A DNA stretch of 19,807 nucleotides from Clostridia bacterium (lineage in GTDB: Bacteria; Bacillota_A; Clostridia; Oscillospirales; CAG-272), in the NCBI GenBank assembly GCA_017462125.1, contig JAFTRQ010000050.1, positions 1 through 19,807 of the forward strand. Reading direction: 5' to 3'. Under the pieces are notes generated by a model, which was not told the DNA's origin, did no database searches, and saw nothing but the letters and a program-made list of their open reading frames with translations. How positions within the stretch are numbered: position 1 is the stretch's first letter; the number at the start of each line of letters is the position of its first letter. This document shows positions 7,553 through 14,491 of the stretch, piece by piece. Both the position numbers and the translations under genes were made by a program.

Positions 7553-8373
7553 ACCGCACCTCCAAGCACCAGAATCGCCACAGCGTATCCGCAAGCGATC
7601 GCCACAGCGTCAAGCAGCGCCGTGCACATTCGGAAGAATCCCGACATAATGTCGCCTCCGAAAAGGTCGCGGAAGGAGTTGGTCAGAAGGACTCCCGAAA
7701 CCACGTTCATAATATCACCGATCATGATCATATTCACGTTGCAGGCAACCCCTGTTTTGCCAACCAGCATAGCGGCTACACCGCCGAAAAAGCATACGAT
7801 GAATTTGGCAATGATAGCATTCAGCTTTGTTTTTGAAAGATATCTGACCAAAAGGCACATGGGCAAGGCAATGAGACCGGCAAACATTCCGTCGATGGGG
7901 CTGCCGCCAAAGAATACGGCAAAGCCCGCTGCGGAAAGCACACCGCCAATGATATGCTTGATCACGCCCACGTCGGTCTCCTTATGGATCCGATCCAGCT
8001 CGCTCAAGAAGCTCTCCTTCGAGGGCCTTGTGCGACAAATACGACGCGACAAGTCGTTAAGCCTTGAAAGTCTGCCCAGATTGTTACCGCTGATCTCGGT
8101 CAGTCTGCGTGAGGAATTGATGCTGACGCTTCCGAAATCCACCGTCAGAACGATCACGGACAGGATCGCGGTCACGTCTACGGTCACCGCGCCGTAAGCC
8201 GTGCAGATACGGCTCACCGTTTCCTCCGCTCTGCTGACCTCACCGCCGCTTCTCAGAATATGTTCTCCAAGCTCCATCGCGATAAAAACCGCATCCTCAT
8301 ACGGTACCGCGGGCTTGTCCTCTCGGGAGGAAGGCAGCTCCTCCCCCTCGTTTACAGCTTTATTTTCCATCAT
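7549..8373 (-). CDS. ThrE/YjjP-type exporter, large subunit
   Basis: A 274-residue membrane protein. The N-terminal half is a soluble domain with the family pattern: LRSGGEVSRAEETVSRI (about 41-57), then AVTVDVTAILSVIVLT. The C-terminal half has about five helices and ends with the conserved stretch VSGVLLTNSFRDLFGGDI followed by an MSGFFR segment. This is the DUF1212 half of the split ThrE exporter family. It starts 9 nt after the lipid kinase stop; the two successive ATGs (8373 and 8370) have only a weak RBS, so coupling to the upstream gene is likely. Co-transcription with serine acetyltransferase makes serine or a related amino acid the best guess for the substrate. Confidence 0.88.
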   Translation of the reverse strand: MMENKAVNEGEELPSSREDKPAVPYEDAVFIAMELGEHILRSGGEVSRAEETVSRICTAYGAVTVDVTAILSVIVLTVDFGSVSINSSRRLTEISGNNLGRLSRLNDLSRRICRTRPSKESFLSELDRIHKETDVGVIKHIIGGVLSAAGFAVFFGGSPIDGMFAGLIALPMCLLVRYLSKTKLNAIIAKFIVCFFGGVAAMLVGKTGVACNVNMIMIGDIMNVVSGVLLTNSFRDLFGGDIMSGFFRMCTALLDAVAIACGYAVAILVLGGAV

Positions 8374-8382
8374 GATCCGATC

Positions 8383-9279
8383 TTAAACCGTCGCTTCCGT
8401 CGCTTCAGCAGAAGGCTCTGCCACCTCGGCGGGTCTGTCACAGTGCACGGAATAGGTCAGTACGTCGTTGACCACCTCTCCGTCGATCTGCAGAGAGCAG
8501 GGCTCTGCAAATTCAACCAGCACGTCGTAGCCCTCATAGATCTCTACCATTTCCGTGTGCTTGATGTGCGTACCCTTGAACACCTTCAAAAACACTCCCA
8601 GTGTTTTCGCTCTCGAGCCACCGTGCATCGCCATCACGCTGATCTTGCCGCTTTCTCTGTCCTGATTGGGAGCGATCATCATTCCGCCGCCAAAGTATTT
8701 TCCCTTCATCGCGGAGACCGCCCAAGTCTTTGTGTATTCGTGGACCTCTCCGTCAATAGTCACCTTGGCATCGGGTCTCTTGTATTTATATGCCAATTCC
8801 TTCAAGGCGATCAAGGTATAGTTGGCCTTCTTTTTGTCATTCTTCGCCTTGAATTCCTCAACGCCGCGGCACACCGCACCGTCAACGCCCAAGCCCGCGC
8901 CGTTGATACAGCGGCGCACCTGTCCGTTCACCCGCACCTCGGGAAGGTTCTTCAAGTGAGGACGAATATCGATCTGATCGGTGTTGTTGACCTGACCGAT
9001 GTCGTTGAGAAAATCGTTGCCCGTACCGGAGCGCACCGCGCAAACGGGACACGGAAACTCCAAGCCGTACGCGTTGTTCGCAAAATGGTGCAACGTTCCG
9101 TCACCGCCACAGATCAGCACGCGGTCATCCTTCGTCAGGCTGTCGCAAAAGGCGGGAATATCCAAGCCGATCAGATTGATCTTCTTGGCACCGAGCTTTT
9201 CAAGGTCCTCCACTCCGGGGATGACGGTCAGATCGTTGTTTTCGTTATTGGCTTTGGGATTATAAAGAATGTAATTCAT
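8383..9279 (-). CDS. Diacylglycerol/lipid kinase family protein (YegS/DgkB-like)
   Basis: A 298-residue cytosolic or membrane-associated kinase of the DAGK catalytic-domain family, expected to phosphorylate a lipid such as diacylglycerol with ATP and return it to phospholipid synthesis. It begins with the typical MNYILYNPKA strand; GGDGT (58-62) is the nucleotide-binding motif and SGTGNDF (84-90) the second conserved loop. A Gly-rich FGGGMMIAPN segment is the usual third block. The start at 9279 is preferred over a GTG at 9312 that has no RBS; the RBS used (GGAG at 9292-9295) is 12 nt away, which is long. The true lipid substrate is unknown. Confidence 0.88.
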   Translation of the reverse strand: MNYILYNPKANNENNDLTVIPGVEDLEKLGAKKINLIGLDIPAFCDSLTKDDRVLICGGDGTLHHFANNAYGLEFPCPVCAVRSGTGNDFLNDIGQVNNTDQIDIRPHLKNLPEVRVNGQVRRCINGAGLGVDGAVCRGVEEFKAKNDKKKANYTLIALKELAYKYKRPDAKVTIDGEVHEYTKTWAVSAMKGKYFGGGMMIAPNQDRESGKISVMAMHGGSRAKTLGVFLKVFKGTHIKHTEMVEIYEGYDVLVEFAEPCSLQIDGEVVNDVLTYSVHCDRPAEVAEPSAEATEATV

Positions 9280-9318
9280 ACTTTTTCCACTCTCCGTAAT
9301 TGATTGCGGCACACCGCT

Positions 9319-10044
9319 TTATTTATTCTTTTTGTTATTCTGTGCCTTTGCTTCTCTGAGCTTGTCGATCTCCTCCGACAGCTCACCGATCCTCTGCTCA
9401 AGTCTGGCAAATTCCTGCGCAACAGGGTCGGGAATGTGAACCTGGTCAAGATCGTCGACTCTTCTGCCGCCCTGTCTGACCACTCTTGCGGGAATACCCA
9501 CCGCGGTGCTGTTCTCGGAAATATCCTTCAGAACCACCGCGTTTGCGGCAACCTTACTGTTATCCTCGATCACGATAGGGCCCAAAACCTTGGCGCCCGC
9601 GCCGACGAGAACGTTATTTCCAATGGTAGGATGTCGCTTGCCAATGTCCTTGCCCGTACCGCCCAAGGTGACACCCTGATAAAGCGTGCAGTTGTCGCCG
9701 ATCTCGGTGGTCTCGCCGATCACGATACCCATACCGTGGTCGATCACAAGACCCTTGCCGATAGTGGCGCCGGGGTGGATCTCAATGCCCGTGAAAAAGC
9801 GGGCAAGCTGGCTCACGGCACGTGCGGAAAAGGTGAATCCGCTGACGTAAAGCTTATGGGAAACGCGGTATGCGAGGATCGCATGAAGACCCGAATAAAG
9901 CAATACGATCTCAAGATCGCTCTTTGCCGCAGGGTCTCTCTGCTTGATCGCCTCCACGTCGCTTTTGATCTCGTCCTTCACAGCCGCCCACGCGCGACCG
10001 AGAGCGCTATCGGACAATTTATTTATCAATTCATCGTAAGTCAT
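9319..10044 (-). CDS. cysE: Serine O-acetyltransferase
   Basis: A 241-residue cytosolic enzyme that transfers acetyl from acetyl-CoA to L-serine, the first step of cysteine synthesis. The C-terminal half is a left-handed beta-helix of hexapeptide repeats from IHPGATIGKG onward. H103 in IDHG matches the catalytic His of the family, E88 in IEIHP stands where E. coli has the paired Asp, and RHPTI carries H138. VTLGGTGK (125-132) and GAGAKVLG are conserved CoA-site blocks. After the helix comes a hydrophilic tail (about 205-241) with a probable coiled coil and a Lys/Asn-rich end, in the region that bears cysteine inhibition and cysteine-synthase contact in E. coli. RBS GGAGG (10050-10054) is 5 nt from the ATG. 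It is the first gene of the operon. Confidence 0.95.
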   Translation of the reverse strand: MTYDELINKLSDSALGRAWAAVKDEIKSDVEAIKQRDPAAKSDLEIVLLYSGLHAILAYRVSHKLYVSGFTFSARAVSQLARFFTGIEIHPGATIGKGLVIDHGMGIVIGETTEIGDNCTLYQGVTLGGTGKDIGKRHPTIGNNVLVGAGAKVLGPIVIEDNSKVAANAVVLKDISENSTAVGIPARVVRQGGRRVDDLDQVHIPDPVAQEFARLEQRIGELSEEIDKLREAKAQNNKKNK

Positions 10045-10084
10045 AGCTGCCTCCGTTCATAGCGGTACAAAATATCTCATTATA

Positions 10085-10113
10085 ATTATATCATATGAGC
10101 TTTCATTCGTCAA
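10085..10113 (-). promoter_or_regulatory. Promoter of the cysE operon
   Basis: On the minus strand TTGACG (10108-10113), 17-bp spacer, TATAAT (10085-10090) with an upstream TG giving an extended -10. The start is near 10078 and the leader is about 35 nt, too short for a T-box or riboswitch; I see no such element. Confidence 0.88.
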
Positions 10114-10184
10114 CAGTTATTTACGAGATTATTTTTTATCGAGAGGCGTGTTAACAAAAAATTCACCATTTGTTTTGAAAAATA

Positions 10185-10193
10185 TGATATACT
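10185..10193 (+). promoter_or_regulatory. Extended -10 promoter of the solute-binding lipoprotein
   Basis: TGATATACT contains a TG dinucleotide and a -10 TATACT (10188-10193). No good -35 box lies at 16-18 bp; an extended -10 can function without one. The RBS AAAGGA (10216-10221) precedes the ATG at 10230. The divergent cysE promoter is about 75 bp away, leaving room for shared regulation. Confidence 0.55.
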
Positions 10194-10229
10194 CCGAGTA
10201 TAAAATGTAATAACGAAAGGAATCTATCT

Positions 10230-11726
10230 ATGAAAACAAGGCTTATCGCACTGCTTCTCGCAATCCTCTGCCTGGTTGGAGCCCTTGCTTCTTGTGACAG
10301 CGGCTCGGATACCGAAAAGGATGAGCAGACCCTCTCCTCCACAGAGCCCGTCTCCGACGTCGCGCCCACGGAAACCGAGACCGAGGCACCTACCATCCAC
10401 CCCACCATTGAAAAAAAGAATTACGACGACGATTTCTTTCTCCACGTTTTTGAGCGTCCTCAGCTTCTTTGGGTAGAGGAAAGCGAAAACGACGTATTCA
10501 CCGAGGCCCTCTACACCCGTCAGCAAAAGCTCTACGATTATCTCGGTGTGGAGATGACCGCCATTCAGACCGGCAATCTGACCACCTACGGAAACGATTT
10601 CAAAAATGCGGTAAAGAACAAGGACGGCTCGGTTGACGTTCTCGTTTGCAGCGCTTACGTCAGCATCGCAAGCTTCATCGCCGAGGGATATCTCAGCAAA
10701 TATGATAAATTCGACCAGATCGACCTCTCCGCCGACTATTGGAAAACCGATTATATGGAGGAGGTAACGATCAACGGCGACATCTACCTCGGATACAGCA
10801 ATTTCAACATATTCAATACCCACGTTATCTCATACAACAAGGATATGCTTGATAAATACTCCGATACTCTTGACGAATCGATCTACGATACCGTCAGAAA
10901 CTATCGCTGGACCATCGACAAAATGATATCCTTGGCAAATCTTGTTTACATCGACCAAACCTCCGACGGCAAGACCGAGGACGACATCTTCGGAATCACC
11001 GGTCGCCAATGGATCCCCTTTATCGGCTTTCTCCACGCCTGCGACATTCCCCTTGTCGCACAAGACGAATCCGGCGCGTATAAGGTATCGGTTTACAACG
11101 AGCTGAACAAGGTAAAGACCGCAACTCTCGTTACCAAGCTTTATGAGCTTTCAAAATCCGATTGCGCTTGGTTCCGTTACAGAATCGAGGAAACCACCGA
11201 TATCCCCCTGACAGCAGGCAGATCCTTGATGTCCATCGTTGCAACCCCCGCAATCGTCGACTATCTCAATTACGACGTCAACTTTGGTATTCTTCCCTAT
11301 CCGATGTATGACGAAAACCAAAAGGACGTTGGCTATCGCTCCTACAATTACGACGGATTTATCACCTTCCCCTCTTATATGAGGAACCCCGATATGTCGG
11401 TTGAATCCATCGAGATCCTCTCCTTCTTCAGCGCTCCCGTACAAACTGCGTACTACGAAAAGCAGCTTGGCAAGCAGGCCGCGGACGCTCCCGACGACAG
11501 TCAAATGCTGCAGATCGTTTGGGACGGAATCTGCACCGACTTCGGCAGCGCGCTGTCTCAGATCGATGCATCCTTGGGCAAAAATCTGTATATGCTCCCC
11601 ACGCTTACCCATGCCAACACCACGGAAAACGTTGCCTCCTACGTTCAGTCGTATGAAACTGTAGGAAATAAGGCGATTGCTTCCTGGATGAAGAAATACG
11701 AAAAATTACAGAAAAAAGGCCAATAA
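10230..11726 (+). CDS. Extracellular solute-binding lipoprotein of an ABC importer (orphan)
   Basis: A 498-residue lipoprotein that should capture a solute at the cell surface. Residues 1-21 are a lipoprotein signal peptide, with lipobox LASC and lipidated C22. A low-complexity acidic Ser/Thr/Glu linker (about 23-60) follows, as is common in Gram-positive tethered binding proteins. The rest shows the pattern of family-1 (sugar-type) binding proteins: a helix with TRQQKLYDYLGVEM, then a strand VDVLVCSA, then YLGYSNFNIF and NTHVISYNKDML, the usual block of this family where the hinge is crossed, and later a GILPYPMYDENQK strand. No permease or ATPase gene is adjacent, so it must work with components encoded elsewhere. 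The ligand is unknown; an oligosaccharide is plausible. It has its own promoter and terminator. Confidence 0.85.
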   Translation: MKTRLIALLLAILCLVGALASCDSGSDTEKDEQTLSSTEPVSDVAPTETETEAPTIHPTIEKKNYDDDFFLHVFERPQLLWVEESENDVFTEALYTRQQKLYDYLGVEMTAIQTGNLTTYGNDFKNAVKNKDGSVDVLVCSAYVSIASFIAEGYLSKYDKFDQIDLSADYWKTDYMEEVTINGDIYLGYSNFNIFNTHVISYNKDMLDKYSDTLDESIYDTVRNYRWTIDKMISLANLVYIDQTSDGKTEDDIFGITGRQWIPFIGFLHACDIPLVAQDESGAYKVSVYNELNKVKTATLVTKLYELSKSDCAWFRYRIEETTDIPLTAGRSLMSIVATPAIVDYLNYDVNFGILPYPMYDENQKDVGYRSYNYDGFITFPSYMRNPDMSVESIEILSFFSAPVQTAYYEKQLGKQAADAPDDSQMLQIVWDGICTDFGSALSQIDASLGKNLYMLPTLTHANTTENVASYVQSYETVGNKAIASWMKKYEKLQKKGQ

Positions 11727-11750
11727 TTACTCATAAACAAGTTTATAAAT

Positions 11751-11786
11751 AAGATGGGCGATGACTGTTAAATCATCGCCCATCTT
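11751..11786. terminator. Hairpin terminator between convergent genes
   Basis: AAGATGGGCGATGA (11751-11764) pairs perfectly with 11773-11786, a 14-bp stem with an 8-nt loop. It lies between the stop of the lipoprotein (11726) and the stop of the convergent foldase-like gene (11790). The T run is modest on both sides, so efficiency is uncertain. Confidence 0.75.
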
Positions 11787-11789
11787 CTA

Positions 11790-13109
11790 TTAATAATCAA
11801 AGTTGATTCCGATCTTACGGATTGATCTTGCCTTGGCAAGATTCTCCTCGTTCACCGTGATCTCGGGCAGGATATCCCCGCACTTATCCAGAAACAGCTT
11901 ATCAATCAGAGCGTCGGTAAAGCTTCCAAACCATTCGGCATATTCACCGTCGGAATATTTTCCCTGATCGAGCTCGTATTTCATGATCACGTGATAGCCG
12001 TAATCGGTCTCAAGCATTCTGACCTCACCGTACTCCATGCCCTCAAGAAGCTCAAGGATCTCAAACATATAATCCTCATATCCCGCGCTTTCCAATCTGC
12101 TCAGATAATAGCCGTCCGGATAAGCCGCCTCAGCACCCTCGATCAGAGTGACCTGAGACATTTGGGCTTCAAAGGCCGAATAATTACCCCTGCCGACAGA
12201 ACGGACAAGCTCCTCTGCCTTCTGCATGCTTTGCGCAAGCTCCTCGTCGCTGTAGTAATGCTTGATACCCTCGCCGCTATCATCCACGACCACGGACGGC
12301 TGACCGTTTACCGTATCGTAAAGGATATTTCCGTCGGTGTCAAAGAAGATCGTGTTTCCGTAATCATCCTTGATACGGTTGCCGTCGGCATCGTAAACGT
12401 AAACTCCGTTTTCGCTGTCGTAAAGCGGCTCTCCGCTCTCGGTATCAAAATAGATGATATCTCCCAGCTCGTCGCGCTCATATTCGTAATAAAAGGTGGG
12501 GAAAAGGATCTGCTTAAAGCGATAATAATTCGCTTGATAATACTCCTCCTTCACCGAATCGGAGATCAGCGCGCCGCCTCCGTAAAGATAGGAAAGCAGA
12601 TATTGGTATTTTGCCTCCAGAATATAAGCATCTCTCAGCGAGTCGGCATCCACGCCGTACTTTTCGATCAGAGCATTGAATTTTTCAACGTCGTCACCGC
12701 CGTCGTAGTCAATGTAAAAAGCGACCTCCTCGTCGATAGCGGCCAGCGTAGCCTCGGAAAGCTCCAGCCCCTCTCGCTCAAACAGCACCGCCGCCGCGAG
12801 ATAATTCTTACAGCTTTCAAGGATCGACCCGTTATAATAGCTTTCATAGGTGTCGTCGGTTCCCTCAATGGGGGTCTCCCAGAATTCAAGCTCATTTACA
12901 GGATACTTGTTTCTTGCCAAGGTTCCCTTCATCCTCGAGAGCAAAAATTCATAAAAGGACAGCGGTATGGCACCGTCCTCACATTCAAGAACAGGGTCCT
13001 TAACGTCAGCCTTTTCGTTTTTACAGCCTGCAAAAGCAAGCACGCATAGCAGCAATGCCAAAAGCAAGCCGAGCGCGCGAAGCGCAGGATTCAATCTTTT
13101 ATTCATCAT
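11790..13109 (-). CDS. PrsA/SurA-like lipoprotein with an inserted repeat (foldase-like A)
   Basis: A 439-residue lipoprotein: signal peptide with lipobox FAGC (C29), then a helical SurA-N-like region (about 45-195) and a parvulin-like (PpiC) region split by an insert. The first parvulin strand reads FKQILF (198-203), with Gln200 where active parvulins have His; the last strand GYHVI (371-375) keeps its His. Between them, about 204-288, is an insert with two copies of an aromatic/Asp unit: IYFDTESGEPLYDSENG and IFFDTDGNILYDTVNG, about 36 residues apart. The role is likely chaperoning of secreted proteins at the membrane surface; isomerase activity is doubtful. It starts 21 nt after the paralogue upstream. 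AAAAGG lies 3 nt from the first ATG and 6 nt from the second (13106), so the start may be the second Met. The position after mfd matches the PrsA-like gene of clostridia. Confidence 0.8.
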   Translation of the reverse strand: MMNKRLNPALRALGLLLALLLCVLAFAGCKNEKADVKDPVLECEDGAIPLSFYEFLLSRMKGTLARNKYPVNELEFWETPIEGTDDTYESYYNGSILESCKNYLAAAVLFEREGLELSEATLAAIDEEVAFYIDYDGGDDVEKFNALIEKYGVDADSLRDAYILEAKYQYLLSYLYGGGALISDSVKEEYYQANYYRFKQILFPTFYYEYERDELGDIIYFDTESGEPLYDSENGVYVYDADGNRIKDDYGNTIFFDTDGNILYDTVNGQPSVVVDDSGEGIKHYYSDEELAQSMQKAEELVRSVGRGNYSAFEAQMSQVTLIEGAEAAYPDGYYLSRLESAGYEDYMFEILELLEGMEYGEVRMLETDYGYHVIMKYELDQGKYSDGEYAEWFGSFTDALIDKLFLDKCGDILPEITVNEENLAKARSIRKIGINFDY

Positions 13110-13130
13110 AGTCCTTTTGACCCTTCAATA

Positions 13131-14423
13131 TCAATACAAAATGTTGATCGCCACCGATGCCATAGTCGGCGCATCCTCGGCAGTCTCCTGATCGATCACC
13201 ACGGCCGTTTCATGCTTTGCGCACTCCTCGGAAAACAGCTTTTCGATCAGATTGTCCGAGAAATCGGAAAACGTATCCTTGTAGGCTTCGTTGGCATACG
13301 CGCCCTGCTCGGTTTCGTGTCTGATAAATACGTGGAATCCGAAGTCGGATTGCGCCGCACGGCACTCTCCCGTCTCCATTTCGAGAAGTCCCGCCGCGAT
13401 CTCGTCAAGATACGCAACCGCTTCACTCTGCGCGCCGTAATATCCCGTGCTTGCAAAGAGATAGGTGACCTCTCCCTCGCTCTCGCTCTCATCGTACAAG
13501 CTTACGTACTCCATAAACTTGTCGAAATCGCCGTTGCAGGCGTTGGCATAGCCTTGCGCCCTTTCAAACATCTCACCCAACGTTTCGTCGTCGTAATATT
13601 CCACAAGGATATTTCCTTCGTCATCCTTGACGTAGCCGATCACACCGTTCACCTTGTCGTATGCGATCCTTCCCTCCTCGTTATAGTACACGGGGTCGCC
13701 GAGAATATCGGTGATCTCCCTGCCAAACTCGTCAAGGGCTGTCTTGCCGTTCACCTTATCGTATGCGATCGCGGTATGCTTATCATCGGTATAATAAACC
13801 GCGTCGCCAAACTCGTCAAGGTCGGTAAGATAATAATAGGATGCGAGGAATATCTGGCTGAACGCCACGTAGTTCTCCTGCAAATAGCTTTCCTTCGCTT
13901 CGGATGAGATCTTTTCTCCCTCCTTGCCGTACAGATGATCCTTCAGAAGGCTGATCTTCAGCTCAAGCATATATACGTCGCGAAGCATATCGTAGTTGAC
14001 CCCGTAGGTCTTCAGCTCGGAATTGAGAGCCGTCTTGGAGCCTGCCGCCTTGACAAGAGAATCCATCACCTTGTCCACGTCGGCCTCCAGCTCCTCGGTT
14101 ACCGTCAAGCCGTTCGCGTCAAAAAGATAGTCGGCTATCAGATATCGGCTTGCCTCCTCCATAATGGTGATGCAAAAATAGTCGTCGTAGGTCATTCCGT
14201 CCGCCGTGATGATGGTCTTCCAAAAGCTGTCCTTATCTACTTCGTAGCCGTAGGAATAAAGCGTTCCCTTCATTCTTGAAAGCAAAAGCTCGTAGAAGTT
14301 GACCGACAGCGTCTTGTCCTCAAGGCTCATCAGCGTTTTTCCCTGCGAGGAGCAGGAGACCGCCGCGCCCGCCACGAGACAAAGCGCCAGAAGCAGGGAC
14401 AGTAATTTGATCGTTCTTTTCAT
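13131..14423 (-). CDS. PrsA/SurA-like lipoprotein with an inserted repeat (foldase-like B)
   Basis: A 430-residue paralogue of the gene downstream. It has a signal peptide with lipobox AVSC (C24) and the same opening block, FYELLLSRMKGTL, near residues 43-55. The parvulin-like strand is FSQIFL (188-193), with Gln190 in place of His; FGFHVF (361-366) keeps the second His. The insert (about 194-278) again carries two units: VYYTDDKHTAIAYDKVNG and VYYNEEGRIAYDKVNG, 36 residues apart. The start at 14423 follows GGAAGG with a 9-nt gap; the earlier Met at 14465 is not supported. The gene begins 68 nt after the mfd stop. A TATAAT at 14491-14496 without a good -35 is a weak candidate for an internal promoter; co-transcription with mfd is as likely. 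Confidence 0.8.
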   Translation of the reverse strand: MKRTIKLLSLLLALCLVAGAAVSCSSQGKTLMSLEDKTLSVNFYELLLSRMKGTLYSYGYEVDKDSFWKTIITADGMTYDDYFCITIMEEASRYLIADYLFDANGLTVTEELEADVDKVMDSLVKAAGSKTALNSELKTYGVNYDMLRDVYMLELKISLLKDHLYGKEGEKISSEAKESYLQENYVAFSQIFLASYYYLTDLDEFGDAVYYTDDKHTAIAYDKVNGKTALDEFGREITDILGDPVYYNEEGRIAYDKVNGVIGYVKDDEGNILVEYYDDETLGEMFERAQGYANACNGDFDKFMEYVSLYDESESEGEVTYLFASTGYYGAQSEAVAYLDEIAAGLLEMETGECRAAQSDFGFHVFIRHETEQGAYANEAYKDTFSDFSDNLIEKLFSEECAKHETAVVIDQETAEDAPTMASVAINILY

Positions 14424-14491
14424 TTTTTCGCCCTTCCGTAAAGGTATTCGGTATCGTAATTTCAAAGGTTAAATTTTATTTTACCATACAA

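Noticed and set aside
8260..10062. Long plus-strand frames opposite the lipid kinase and cysE
   Set aside because: They are antisense to well-identified families and have no start signals.
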